A stretch of 64,000 nt of DNA from CAYPPK01 sp964412615 (lineage in GTDB: Bacteria > Patescibacteriota > Minisyncoccia > Sungbacterales > HO2-52-23): NCBI GenBank assembly GCA_964412615.1, contig CAYPPK010000001.1, forward strand, positions 59,681 through 123,680, in the 5' to 3' direction. A program made the translations under genes and the position numbers. Below the pieces are notes generated by a model, which saw only the letters and a list, made by a program, of their open reading frames with translations, was not told where the DNA came from and made no database searches. Shown in pieces: positions 26,024 to 34,132 of this stretch (its first letter is position 1; every line of letters starts with the position of its first letter).

Positions 26024-27361
26024 ATGGCAGAACACCCTAACGGCAACGGTTCGGGCAAAAACGGATTTAAAACGCCGCTAAAATTTTTATTTGTATCGCT
26101 GGAAAGTTTAAGCGGCGATCTGGCTTGGACCGTAAAAAAAGAAGGACACGAAGTTAAGGTCTACATTAAAGAAAAAGGCGATGCTGATGTCTATAATGGT
26201 TTTGTAGACAAGGTTAATAAATGGGAAGAGTGGTCTGACTGGGCGGATGTGATAGTTTTTGATGATGTGGAATTCGGCGATATAGCTGAAAAATTGCGGA
26301 AAAAAGGCAAATTAGTGGTGGGAGGGTCTCCTTATACCGACAAACTGGAAATAGATCGCGAATTTGGACAAGCGGAAATGAAAAAATACGGCGTAAATAT
26401 TTTGCCCAGCTCCAACTTCACTGCTTATGATGATGCTATCGCCTATATAAAAGAAAACCCTGCTCGTTATGTTTTTAAACCTAGCGGCAACACGCCCTCG
26501 GGGGGAAAAGGACTTCTCTTTATAGGTCAGGAGGAAGACAGTAAAGATTTAGTGGAGCTGCTGGAGCAGAACAAGAATGTCTGGCAGAAAAAAGCCCCTA
26601 CTTTTATTCTGCAGAAATTTGTGGCCGGTGTGGAGGTGGCGGTGGGAGCTTATTTTAACGGCAAAAATTTCATTTATCCCATCAATGTCAATTTTGAACA
26701 CAAACGGGTGTTCCCGGGTGACATCGGCCCTTTTGCCGGCGAAATGGGCACGCTTTGTTTTTGGAGCGAACCCAATGAATTGTTCCGGGCCACTTTGGGT
26801 AAAATGCTTCCGGCTCTGCAGGAATCTGGTTATGTCGGCTACATAGACATAAACTGCATCGTTAACGGCCGCGGAATTTACCCCCTAGAATTTACTTCCC
26901 GCCTCGGTTATCCGACTATTTTTATGCATTTAGAGGGGATCCAGATGCCGGCAGGAGAGTGGTTCTGGCGAATGGCTAAAGGGGAAGATTTTGAATTAAA
27001 GACCAAAAAGGGATTTCAAATCGTGGTGCGGATCAGCGTTCCTACCTTTTTTGCTAAAGCCAAGGACCGGGAAACGGTTGAAATGTATCGCGATCTGCCT
27101 ATTCTTTTTAAAAAATCTTCCAATTTAGACGGCATTCATATTGAAGACGTAAAAATAGAAGACGGGGTTTGGCGCATAGCCGGGGAATCGGGCGTAATTT
27201 TATCCGTTACCGGTTCAGGCACTACGGTTGAGGAAGCTCGCCGTCAGGTTTATGCCCGCGTGCAAAACATCATGCTTCTTAATATGTTTTATCGAACCGA
27301 TATTGGCGCCAAGTGGGGCGAGGATTCGGACAAGTTGCACACCTGGGGCATACTTGATTAA
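26024..27361 (+). CDS. ATP-grasp enzyme (PurD-like)
   Basis: A 445-residue ATP-grasp ligase. The fold is visible as the N-terminal pre-ATP domain (FVSLESLSGDLAWTVKKEGH), the ATP-binding loop PSGNTPSGGKGLLF (about residue 150), and the metal/phosphate site GYIDINCIVNGRGIYPLEFTSR (about residues 275-296). It resembles phosphoribosylamine-glycine ligase in layout, but the N terminus lacks the usual PurD glycine-rich start and no purine genes adjoin it, so the substrate may differ. It is followed closely by hpf. Confidence 0.7.
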   Translation: MAEHPNGNGSGKNGFKTPLKFLFVSLESLSGDLAWTVKKEGHEVKVYIKEKGDADVYNGFVDKVNKWEEWSDWADVIVFDDVEFGDIAEKLRKKGKLVVGGSPYTDKLEIDREFGQAEMKKYGVNILPSSNFTAYDDAIAYIKENPARYVFKPSGNTPSGGKGLLFIGQEEDSKDLVELLEQNKNVWQKKAPTFILQKFVAGVEVAVGAYFNGKNFIYPINVNFEHKRVFPGDIGPFAGEMGTLCFWSEPNELFRATLGKMLPALQESGYVGYIDINCIVNGRGIYPLEFTSRLGYPTIFMHLEGIQMPAGEWFWRMAKGEDFELKTKKGFQIVVRISVPTFFAKAKDRETVEMYRDLPILFKKSSNLDGIHIEDVKIEDGVWRIAGESGVILSVTGSGTTVEEARRQVYARVQNIMLLNMFYRTDIGAKWGEDSDKLHTWGILD

Positions 27362-27369
27362 ATTATATT

Positions 27370-27786
27370 ATGCGCGTCACTATTCGCCAGAAAAATTTAA
27401 AAATCACTCCCGTTCTGATGCGCTACATTGAGCAGAAAATACTAAAACCAATCCGCCGGCTGCTGAAAGAAAATACCGCTCAAGAATTGCCGATTTTAGA
27501 CTTGGAGTTCGGGCGTACAACTCGCCATCATCGCAAAGGAAAGGTATTTCGCGCCCAAGCCAATTTAACCTTGGGAAAGTATTTGCTGAGGGCGGAAGTG
27601 GATGAGGAGGATATCCGCGCGGCTTGTGATTTGCTGGAAGAGGAATTGGAGGAAGAAATAAGAACTTTCAAAGGCAAGTCTTTCTCTTTGTTAAAACGGC
27701 AAGGACGTTCCATTAAAGGAGAATCTCGTTACCATCCAGCGGCCCGATTTCGCCGCGCCAGCCGGGTGCGCCAAGAAGGCCGGTAA
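27370..27786 (+). CDS. hpf: Ribosome hibernation promoting factor (short HPF/YfiA family)
   Basis: A 138-residue protein of the sigma-54-modulation/RaiA family that binds the 30S decoding region and idles ribosomes. MRVTIRQKNLKITPVLMRYIEQKI and the strand-helix stretch VFRAQANLTLGKYLLRAEVDEEDIRAACDLLEEELEEE are diagnostic. The tail is basic (RYHPAARFRRASRVRQ) and lacks the long-form C-terminal dimer domain. Confidence 0.85.
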   Translation: MRVTIRQKNLKITPVLMRYIEQKILKPIRRLLKENTAQELPILDLEFGRTTRHHRKGKVFRAQANLTLGKYLLRAEVDEEDIRAACDLLEEELEEEIRTFKGKSFSLLKRQGRSIKGESRYHPAARFRRASRVRQEGR

Positions 27787-27791
27787 AGCTC

Positions 27792-27800
27792 TTATCCACA
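27792..27800 (+). promoter_or_regulatory. DnaA-box consensus sequence
   Basis: Exact TTATCCACA. Three more exact copies lie in spacers at 35199, 39780 and 59105. Sequence match only. Confidence 0.35.
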
Positions 27801-27858
27801 GTGCAGAAAAAATTTTTTGCTTCTATACTTATGGCAGAACCTTGTGGGAGGATAAGCC

Positions 27859-28242
27859 ATGCAAGCACTTGGCCAGCACTTGCTTTTAGAATTGTTTGAT
27901 TGCGATCCGAGTTCAATCAATAACTTAACCGAAATAAAAGCAATTTTAGTGGAAGCCGCCAAACGGGCGCGAGCCACCATTGTTGATTTAGTCTTTCATG
28001 AGTTTAATCCTTTTGGGATCAGCGGAATAGTTATAATTGCCGAATCTCACCTCTCCGTGCATACTTGGCCGGAGTATCGCTATGCGGCTGCAGATATTTT
28101 CTCGTGCGGAAAAAATATGCAGGTAGAAATCGCGGCTGATTATATAATCACGGAATTTAAACCAGGACGAGTTAGCATAGTAAAATTTCCACGCGGAACT
28201 TTTATGGATTTGCCTGCTCAAAAACAGGCGATTCATTCCTAA
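27859..28242 (+). CDS. speD: S-adenosylmethionine decarboxylase proenzyme, class 1b type
   Basis: A 127-residue pyruvoyl enzyme. The self-cleavage site is E62-S63 in ESHLSVHTWPEYRY, and His68 and Cys83 are in the same positions as in the well-studied Thermotoga enzyme. It makes decarboxylated AdoMet for spermidine synthesis, but no spermidine synthase is nearby. Some CPR SpeD homologues are thought to decarboxylate arginine or ornithine instead, so substrate should stay open. It has its own TATACT-like -10, a GGGAGG ribosome site and a terminator. Confidence 0.88.
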   Translation: MQALGQHLLLELFDCDPSSINNLTEIKAILVEAAKRARATIVDLVFHEFNPFGISGIVIIAESHLSVHTWPEYRYAAADIFSCGKNMQVEIAADYIITEFKPGRVSIVKFPRGTFMDLPAQKQAIHS

Positions 28243-28270
28243 TTCAGCCCTTCCGGGGCTGATTTAAATT
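28242..28270 (+). terminator. Hairpin terminator after speD
   Basis: TCAGCCC / GGGGCTGA stem with TTCC loop, followed by a short T-rich tail. Confidence 0.6.
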
Positions 28271-28356
28271 AAAAAAACCAGCTTGGTGTTGAGGTGGTTT
28301 CTGCCCATTGTTTTTCTCTTTAAAAAAGGCGGAATTTGTGCTACACTAATCCCGAC

Positions 28357-31107
28357 GTGTCAATCTTCGGGAAAATTTTTGGGGATGCCAACGAGCGCTA
28401 TGTAAAATCGCTGGAATCGGTAGTGGAGGAAATAAATCGCCTGGAAGCTGAATTTACTAAACTTTCTGATGAGGAATTAAAAAATAAAACCCCCGAATTT
28501 AAAAGCCGCCTGCAGGCCGGGGAAGAATTAGATCAAATTCTACCAGAAGCTTTTGCGGCGGTGCGGGAGGCGGGCAAACGCACTTTGGGTCTGCGGCATT
28601 TTGACGTGCAATTGGTCGGCGGCGTGGTTTTACATCAGGGTAAAATCGCCGAGATGAAAACCGGGGAAGGAAAGACCCTGGTGGCCACTCTTCCTTTATA
28701 TTTAAATTCTCTTGAGGGCTCGGGAGCGCATCTGGTTACCCCCAACGACTATCTTTCCCGCATTGGCGCGGGCTGGATGGGCCCTTTGTATCACGCGCTT
28801 GGCGTATCAGTGGGGGTGGTGTCGCACGAATGGTCCGGTATTTATGATTCTGATTACACTGATCCTGCTCCGCATGGAGACGAGCGACTTTTGCATTTCC
28901 GGCCGGTTTCGCGTAAAGAGGCCTATCACGCGGATATTACCTATGGAACCAATAATGAATTTGGTTTTGACTATCTGCGCGATAATCTTGAATATCTGCC
29001 TGATGCTTTGCGTCAGCGAGAACATCATTTTGCCATTGTGGATGAAGTTGACTCTATTTTGATTGATGAAGCGCGGACTCCTTTAATTATTTCCATGCCG
29101 GATGCTGACTCCGCGGATCTATACAACGTATTTGCCCGCCTTACTCCCCAGCTGAAAGAAGGAGCTGATTACAATGTGGATGAAAAAATGAGAGCTGTTT
29201 CCATCACCGAAGAAGGGATAAATAAGATAGAGAAGATTTTAAACGTTGATAATATTTACGAAGAAAAAGGAATTAGTTTTGTCCGGCACCTGGAGCAAGC
29301 CCTGCGGGCGCAAGCCCTTTTTCATCGCGACAAGGACTATGTAGTTAAAAACGGCGAAGTAATTATTGTGGATGAATTTACCGGGCGGCTCATGCCGGGA
29401 CGCAGATGGTCCGAGGGCTTGCACCAGGCAGTAGAAGCCAAGGAAGGAGTGGAAATTCAAAAAGAATCCAGGACGCTGGCCACCATAACTTTTCAAAATT
29501 ATTTCCGCATGTATGAAAAGTTGGCGGGCATGACCGGAACCGCGCAAACCTCCGCCGAAGAATTTCATAAAGTATATAAATTGGACGTTATCACCATTCC
29601 CACCCATCGGCCCATGATCCGAAAAGACAAAGCCGATCTGATATTTCGGACAACCAAAGGCAAGTTTCAGGCAGTGGCGCGGGAAGTGAAAGAACGGCAT
29701 CAAAAAGGCCAGCCGGTTTTAATCGGCACGGTTTCCATTGAAAAAAATGAACTTCTTTCCAAAATTTTGGAGATGGAGGGAGTTAGGCATGAAGTGCTGA
29801 ATGCCAAAAACCATGAACGAGAAGCGCTGATCATTGCCCAAGCCGGCCGCCAAGGCGCGGTTACGGTTGCCACCAACATGGCCGGCAGAGGAGTGGACAT
29901 TATCCTCGGAGGAACGGCCTCCGAGGAGGATAAAATTCAAAAGACCCCACACCAGAACAAGTTCGGGATGGGGCAGGTAAAAGATAAAAATGCCGACGGA
30001 GACGAGGTCAGGGCATTAGGAGGCCTGCATGTCATTGGAACCGAGCGGCATGAAGCGCGGCGAATTGACAACCAGCTTCGGGGCCGCGCCGGAAGACAAG
30101 GAGATCCCGGCTCTTCGCAATTTTTCGTTTCCATGGAAGATGACCTGATGCGTATTTTCGGCTCGGACAAAATAAAGCGCATGATGGAAACACTCGGCCT
30201 GCCGGAGGACCAGCCGATTGAAAATAAAATGGTGTCCCGGGCCATTGAAGCATCCCAAGCCAAGATTGAGGGCTTTCATTTTGACAGCCGCAAGCATGTG
30301 CTGGAATTTGATGATGTTTTAAATAAACAAAGGGACTCCATTTATAAAATGAGAAAGGAAATTCTCTTTGCCGGTGATCAGGCAGTTCTAAAAGAGAAAA
30401 TTTTTAGGATGTTTGAAGAGGAAATCGCGAGATTGGTTGAATTTCATACCCAAGCAAATGCGGCGGAAGAATGGAATCATGAGGAAATTTTTGAAACGAT
30501 CAAGGCCATGTCCGGCGTCTCTGATGAAGTGCACCAGAAATTGCGCGATATTGCTAGCGCGGATTCGGAAGACCAAAGAACGGAAATGGAGCAATATCTT
30601 CTGGATACTCTTAAGAATCTTTATGAAGAAAGAGAAAATAAAATCGGCTCTCAAGGCATGCGGAATATTGAACGCGCGGTAATGCTTAGAGCCATAGATA
30701 TGCTTTGGATGGATCATCTGGACCAGATGGAGCATTTGCGCGATTCCGTGCGTCTGCGCGCTTACGGCCAGCGTGATCCTTTGGTAGAGTATAAGCACGA
30801 GGGGGCAAAACTTTTTCGCGAATTACAAGCCGCCATCCGCAGCCAAATTGTCAGCTCCATCTTTAAAATCGGCGGTGCTCCGGAGGCTGATACTCCTAGG
30901 AAAGTTGAAGAGCGAAAACCCGAAACTGCTGAAATTATGAATAAGGAATTGGGAATTAGGGAAGCGGTTACTGCTAATCAGCATAGCAAACAACCTGAAC
31001 CCGAAATAGGCAGAAATGAGTTATGCCCTTGCGGGTCAGGTAGAAAATACAAACGCTGCGGACTTTTGGAAACAGAGGAGCATAAGAGATTTGTGGCACG
31101 AAAATAA
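28357..31107 (+). CDS. secA: Preprotein translocase ATPase SecA
   Basis: A 916-residue motor of the Sec pathway. Start GTG 28357 gives the usual MSIFGKIFGD; the longer TTG frame has no family match. It shows Walker A MKTGEGKTLVA (about residue 105), FDYLRDNLEY, DEVDSILIDEARTPL, GTVSIEKNE, TNMAGRGVDI and GRAGRQGDPGSSQF. The C-terminal zinc tail NELCPCGSGRKYKRCG has three cysteines but Gly where the fourth ligand (Cys/His) normally stands. A TACACT box lies 10 bp before the start, so the mRNA may be leaderless. Confidence 0.96.
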   Translation: MSIFGKIFGDANERYVKSLESVVEEINRLEAEFTKLSDEELKNKTPEFKSRLQAGEELDQILPEAFAAVREAGKRTLGLRHFDVQLVGGVVLHQGKIAEMKTGEGKTLVATLPLYLNSLEGSGAHLVTPNDYLSRIGAGWMGPLYHALGVSVGVVSHEWSGIYDSDYTDPAPHGDERLLHFRPVSRKEAYHADITYGTNNEFGFDYLRDNLEYLPDALRQREHHFAIVDEVDSILIDEARTPLIISMPDADSADLYNVFARLTPQLKEGADYNVDEKMRAVSITEEGINKIEKILNVDNIYEEKGISFVRHLEQALRAQALFHRDKDYVVKNGEVIIVDEFTGRLMPGRRWSEGLHQAVEAKEGVEIQKESRTLATITFQNYFRMYEKLAGMTGTAQTSAEEFHKVYKLDVITIPTHRPMIRKDKADLIFRTTKGKFQAVAREVKERHQKGQPVLIGTVSIEKNELLSKILEMEGVRHEVLNAKNHEREALIIAQAGRQGAVTVATNMAGRGVDIILGGTASEEDKIQKTPHQNKFGMGQVKDKNADGDEVRALGGLHVIGTERHEARRIDNQLRGRAGRQGDPGSSQFFVSMEDDLMRIFGSDKIKRMMETLGLPEDQPIENKMVSRAIEASQAKIEGFHFDSRKHVLEFDDVLNKQRDSIYKMRKEILFAGDQAVLKEKIFRMFEEEIARLVEFHTQANAAEEWNHEEIFETIKAMSGVSDEVHQKLRDIASADSEDQRTEMEQYLLDTLKNLYEERENKIGSQGMRNIERAVMLRAIDMLWMDHLDQMEHLRDSVRLRAYGQRDPLVEYKHEGAKLFRELQAAIRSQIVSSIFKIGGAPEADTPRKVEERKPETAEIMNKELGIREAVTANQHSKQPEPEIGRNELCPCGSGRKYKRCGLLETEEHKRFVARK

Positions 31108-31109
31108 TT

Positions 31110-31514
31110 ATGCTTCTTATAAAAACAAAACTTAAAGAGAGTAGTATTCACGGCATCGGCTTATTTGCCGATGAATTTATACCTAAAGGAACGAAAATCT
31201 GGAAATTCATGCCGGGATTCGATCTTGCTTTTACTCCAAGAGAATTGCAAAAATTTCCTGAAACAGCAAGAAAATTTATTCATTGGTATGGCTATAGAAG
31301 TTTACATAGTGGACGATATATCTTGTGTGCCGATGATGCTCGGTTCTATAATCATCACGAAATTCCTAATACTATCGGCATAGATTTAGAAGGAACCGAA
31401 GAGGAGGGAGCGGATATCGCAGTACGAGATATACAAAAAGGTGAAGAGATAACATATAACTACAAAGATCCAAAAGAAGGAGATGCGGATTGGAAAATAA
31501 AGCTTTCCCGCTGA
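31110..31514 (+). CDS. Small SET-domain protein
   Basis: A 134-residue protein that is a bare SET domain, the lysine-methyltransferase fold. HGIGLFADEFIPKGTKIWKF begins it, the pseudoknot motif is RFYNHHEIPNT (family RFXNHXCXPN), and GEEITYNYKD carries the conserved Tyr. The usual Cys after NH is His-Glu here. It follows SecA by two bases. Bacterial single-domain SET proteins are of uncertain target. Confidence 0.72.
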   Translation: MLLIKTKLKESSIHGIGLFADEFIPKGTKIWKFMPGFDLAFTPRELQKFPETARKFIHWYGYRSLHSGRYILCADDARFYNHHEIPNTIGIDLEGTEEEGADIAVRDIQKGEEITYNYKDPKEGDADWKIKLSR

Positions 31515-31553
31515 GTATGCCCGAAACCATCTGTATCATACGTCAAAAATCCT

Positions 31554-31949
31554 ATGGGCAATAATTATCAAGGCGCAATAATTGAAGAAAGCTTGGAAGA
31601 TAAAAATATCTTGAAAGATATGCGGATTTTAAATACGAAAGTTGAAAAGGTGACCGAAGAACATAAAACCCCCTGGATTGAACAATGGACTTTGCACACC
31701 GTGGAGATTCCGGCAGAGAAAGCCCTAGTAGTAGCAGAAAAAATCAGCAGGTCGCTTGATTCAAAACACGCCTGGTATGCCGATTTCAAAAATGATCACT
31801 ACCACTACATTATTTTCCGTGACAAGGTTTTTTTCGTTGATCGGCAAAGCAAGGAGCAATACGATAAAGCAAGCCAATACGGGATTTCTCTCGGTATCCC
31901 AGAATATCAGGTTGATTTTCATCCCGAGGTAAAAGGATGGGAGAGGTGA
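31554..31949 (+). CDS. Hypothetical protein
   Basis: A 131-residue soluble protein I do not recognise by name. It reads as a compact alpha/beta domain (WTLHTVEIPAEKALVVAEKISRSLD, then HAWYADFKNDHYHYIIFRDKVFFVDR) followed by a short tail (YGISLGIPEYQVDFHPEVKGW). The next gene, a MazG-like pyrophosphohydrolase, starts 3 bases after its stop, so the two are probably translated together. Confidence 0.6.
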   Translation: MGNNYQGAIIEESLEDKNILKDMRILNTKVEKVTEEHKTPWIEQWTLHTVEIPAEKALVVAEKISRSLDSKHAWYADFKNDHYHYIIFRDKVFFVDRQSKEQYDKASQYGISLGIPEYQVDFHPEVKGWER

Positions 31950-31952
31950 TTT

Positions 31953-32255
31953 ATGAAATATAACAAACTCGTTCGCGACAAAATCCCGGAGTACATTCGG
32001 AGCAAAGGAGGACACCCGGTAACCCATATTGCGGATAAGATGGAATATTGGGAAAAATTGAAAGAAAAGTTGCTGGAAGAAATTGAGGAGTTTAGGAAAG
32101 ACGAAAGTCCCGAGGAATTTGCCGATATTCTTGAAGTAATTGATGCAATAGCTGAATATAAAAAATTTGATATGAACGAAGTAAAAGAAATAAAAGAAAA
32201 GAAAGCCAAAGAACGAGGAAAATTTAAGGGTCGCATTATACTGGATGAATCTTGA
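31953..32255 (+). CDS. MazG/PRA-PH-like nucleoside triphosphate pyrophosphohydrolase
   Basis: A 100-residue all-alpha NTP pyrophosphatase. It starts with the family hallmark YNKLVRDKIPEYI. Metal-binding acidic motifs are in LLEEIEEF (EEXXE) and EEFADILEVIDA (EXXD). Such proteins hydrolyse unwanted or damaged nucleotides. It is co-transcribed with the preceding hypothetical gene. Confidence 0.75.
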   Translation: MKYNKLVRDKIPEYIRSKGGHPVTHIADKMEYWEKLKEKLLEEIEEFRKDESPEEFADILEVIDAIAEYKKFDMNEVKEIKEKKAKERGKFKGRIILDES

Positions 32256-32318
32256 TCGCGCGTACCGGAACGAAAAAAATTCAAAGGTCGGTTTATATTT
32301 AATAACTTTAGCAAAGCT

Positions 32319-32705
32319 ATGGAAATTATTTTACTTATAGGAAGAATTCTTTTCGGCGGGTTTTTTGTAATGAATGGGATAAATCATCTTGTGAAGTCAG
32401 ACATGCTTACTGTTTATGCCCAGTCCAAGGGCGTTCCCGCTGCCAAAGTCACAGTTCTATTAACCGGCCTTTTGATTCTTTTCGGGGGACTGGGCGTGAT
32501 CTTGGGCGTATGGATTGAGTGGGCGGTTTTGGCACTGGTTATTTTTCTGGTCGGTGTTTCTTTCAAGATGCACAACTACTGGGCGGATCAGGATCCGAAC
32601 ATGAAGATGGCTAATATGGTGAATTTCACCAAAAATATGGCCCTGGCCGGAGCATCTTTGATGCTGCTTGCTGTTCCTACTCCCTGGCCTTACAGCTTGT
32701 TTTAG
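32319..32705 (+). CDS. DoxX family membrane protein
   Basis: A 128-residue protein with four hydrophobic helices and the DoxX/DoxD features GRILFGGFFVMNGINHL and YWADQDPNMKM. The biochemical role of the family is poorly defined, often linked to redox balance. Weakly spaced from its neighbours; a T-tailed hairpin at 32843-32874 lies downstream. Confidence 0.75.
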   Translation: MEIILLIGRILFGGFFVMNGINHLVKSDMLTVYAQSKGVPAAKVTVLLTGLLILFGGLGVILGVWIEWAVLALVIFLVGVSFKMHNYWADQDPNMKMANMVNFTKNMALAGASLMLLAVPTPWPYSLF

Positions 32706-32842
32706 CAAGTATTGCGCCGATTTTGAGGCAGGGGTAAACCCCTCCCTTAATTTTGTGCAGTATTTTCCCAACGGTAAAGACAATAAAACTATCAGGGCAA
32801 AGGAACGGATAAGCGCCTTGCCCCAAGGTTAAGGCAGGGGTA

Positions 32843-32874
32843 AAGTTGAAGCAAGAAGCAGCTTCAACTTTTTT
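32843..32874 (+). terminator. Rho-independent terminator
   Basis: A 10-bp perfect stem AAGTTGAAGC / GCTTCAACTT followed by TTTT, just before the uracil-DNA glycosylase ATG. The word GGCAGGGGTAAA occurs twice in this spacer (about 32732 and 32832). Confidence 0.7.
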
Positions 32875-32880
32875 CATATT

Positions 32881-33492
32881 ATGTCTGCGGAAACAAGCGA
32901 CAACCGAACCGAGCAACTGCGGCAGATTAAAGAAGAGGTGATTAATTTCAAAGAATCGCCGCTTTACCAAGAGCGGATACGGAATAAAGTGTTTCCGGTG
33001 ATCGGGGAGGGCAATCATTATGCCCAAATCATGTTTGTGGGCGAGGCGCCGGGCAGGGTGGAGGCCGCGACCGGTCGGCCTTTTTCCGGCCCTGCCGGAA
33101 AAATCCTGGATGATCTCCTGAAGCAAATCGGGATTGAGCGCCAAGACGTCTATATAACTAACGTGGTAAAGGATAGGCCGCCTAATAATCGGGATCCGTT
33201 TCCGGATGAGATTGCGCTTTATGCGGCTTTTCTTGATCGGCAGATTGAGATTATACAGCCAAAAATAATTGTGGCTCTGGGGCGCCATTCCATGAAATAT
33301 CTTTTGCAGAAGTTTGGGCTTCCTTTGGCGCAATCCATAAGTAAAATTCATGGCCAGGTTTTTGAAGCGGAAACAAAATACGGGAAAATAAAATTCATGC
33401 CTTCCTTTCATCCGGCTACCGTGCTTTATAATCCGGAAGCAAGAAAAGAATTGGAGGAAGATTTCCAAACTCTTAAGAAGTTGCTTGCCTAA
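32881..33492 (+). CDS. Family-4-like uracil-DNA glycosylase lacking Fe-S cysteines
   Basis: A 203-residue member of the uracil-DNA glycosylase superfamily. The uracil-binding motif is FVGEAPGRVEA with GRPFSGPAGKILDDLL, and the second motif is SFHPATVLYNP near the C terminus. In family 4 a 4Fe-4S cluster is held by an N-terminal CXXC, a Cys in NVVKCRPP and a Cys one helix later; here these read ESPL, NVVKDRPPNNRDP and ALYAAF, so all four ligands are absent. The protein otherwise keeps the family-4 fold, suggesting a cluster-free variant or an altered activity. Confidence 0.8.
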   Translation: MSAETSDNRTEQLRQIKEEVINFKESPLYQERIRNKVFPVIGEGNHYAQIMFVGEAPGRVEAATGRPFSGPAGKILDDLLKQIGIERQDVYITNVVKDRPPNNRDPFPDEIALYAAFLDRQIEIIQPKIIVALGRHSMKYLLQKFGLPLAQSISKIHGQVFEAETKYGKIKFMPSFHPATVLYNPEARKELEEDFQTLKKLLA

Positions 33493-33544
33493 TTTTTAGG
33501 ATAGGTTTAATATTTCCGCAGATAGTTCACATAGAGGAAAAGCC

Positions 33545-33826
33545 ATGGTGAGAGAGGTTTCTTCAGGCGGATTTGAGGTAAAGCCCAATGAACACGCCTT
33601 TGCGGTTAGAAAAAAGGCAAATAACGGCCATACTCCTGGACGAAATCCACAGGTAAGGGCACAGAAGCGGAATAATACCCGGTTGCTACTGCTGGCGATC
33701 CTAGCTGCCCTAATTGTCTATTTCCTCTTTTTTCCCGATGCCGCCAGCAATAAAATCATCACTCCCGATCCTTTAGTATCGCCTTTTTGGCATAGAATTA
33801 TTGAAATACTTATGCCCAGAACATAG
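33545..33826 (+). CDS. Small single-pass membrane protein
   Basis: A 93-residue protein of unknown function. A basic, Gly/Asn-rich cytoplasmic stretch (about residues 1-45) precedes one hydrophobic helix (LLLLAILAALIVYFLFF, about residues 47-63) and a short outer tail. A GAGGAAAAG ribosome site and a terminator (33828) frame it as a single-gene unit. Confidence 0.55.
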   Translation: MVREVSSGGFEVKPNEHAFAVRKKANNGHTPGRNPQVRAQKRNNTRLLLLAILAALIVYFLFFPDAASNKIITPDPLVSPFWHRIIEILMPRT

Positions 33827-33827
33827 C

Positions 33828-33856
33828 GGGTGCTTCACCGGAAGCATCCTTTTTTT
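33828..33856 (+). terminator. Rho-independent terminator
   Basis: GGGTGCTTC / GAAGCATCC stem with ACCG loop and seven T. Confidence 0.85.
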
Positions 33857-33927
33857 GCGGGGCGGAAAACTTGGTTTGCTTTTATTGAGTTATCCTGTTA
33901 GAGTAAGAAAATAAAATTAAATAATAA

Positions 33928-34120
33928 TTTATCAAGAGTGCGGGCGCTCCGACACGAGGTTGGAGCGGAGGAACTGGCCTCTCAATCCGCCGACAACTTG
34001 CCATCGATATTAATGGTAAAGTGCCAAATCCAGCCTTGTCCGCCGGAGCTTTAGCGAATGGCGGGCCGCAAGGAGAGATAAGTGTTGTCGCCTCTTCTTG
34101 CCGAAGGCGATTATTTTTTT
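33928..34120 (+). promoter_or_regulatory. SAM-I (S-box) riboswitch with terminator
   Basis: The aptamer shows the S-box landmarks in order: TTATCAAGAG (33929-33938), GCGGAGGAACTGGCC, GACAACTTGCCA, GTGCCAAATCCAGC and closing GGAGAGATAAG (34072-34082), with P1 TTATC/GATAA. An extra hairpin GCTCC/GGAGC (33946-33950, 33962-33966) is inserted ahead of the kink-turn, and P4 is long (CCTTG/CAAGG). Just after it, TCGCCT/AGGCGA (34088-34093, 34105-34110) with a T-rich tail is a terminator. High AdoMet should stop metK transcription. Confidence 0.85.
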
Positions 34121-34132
34121 AACTTTAAAATT

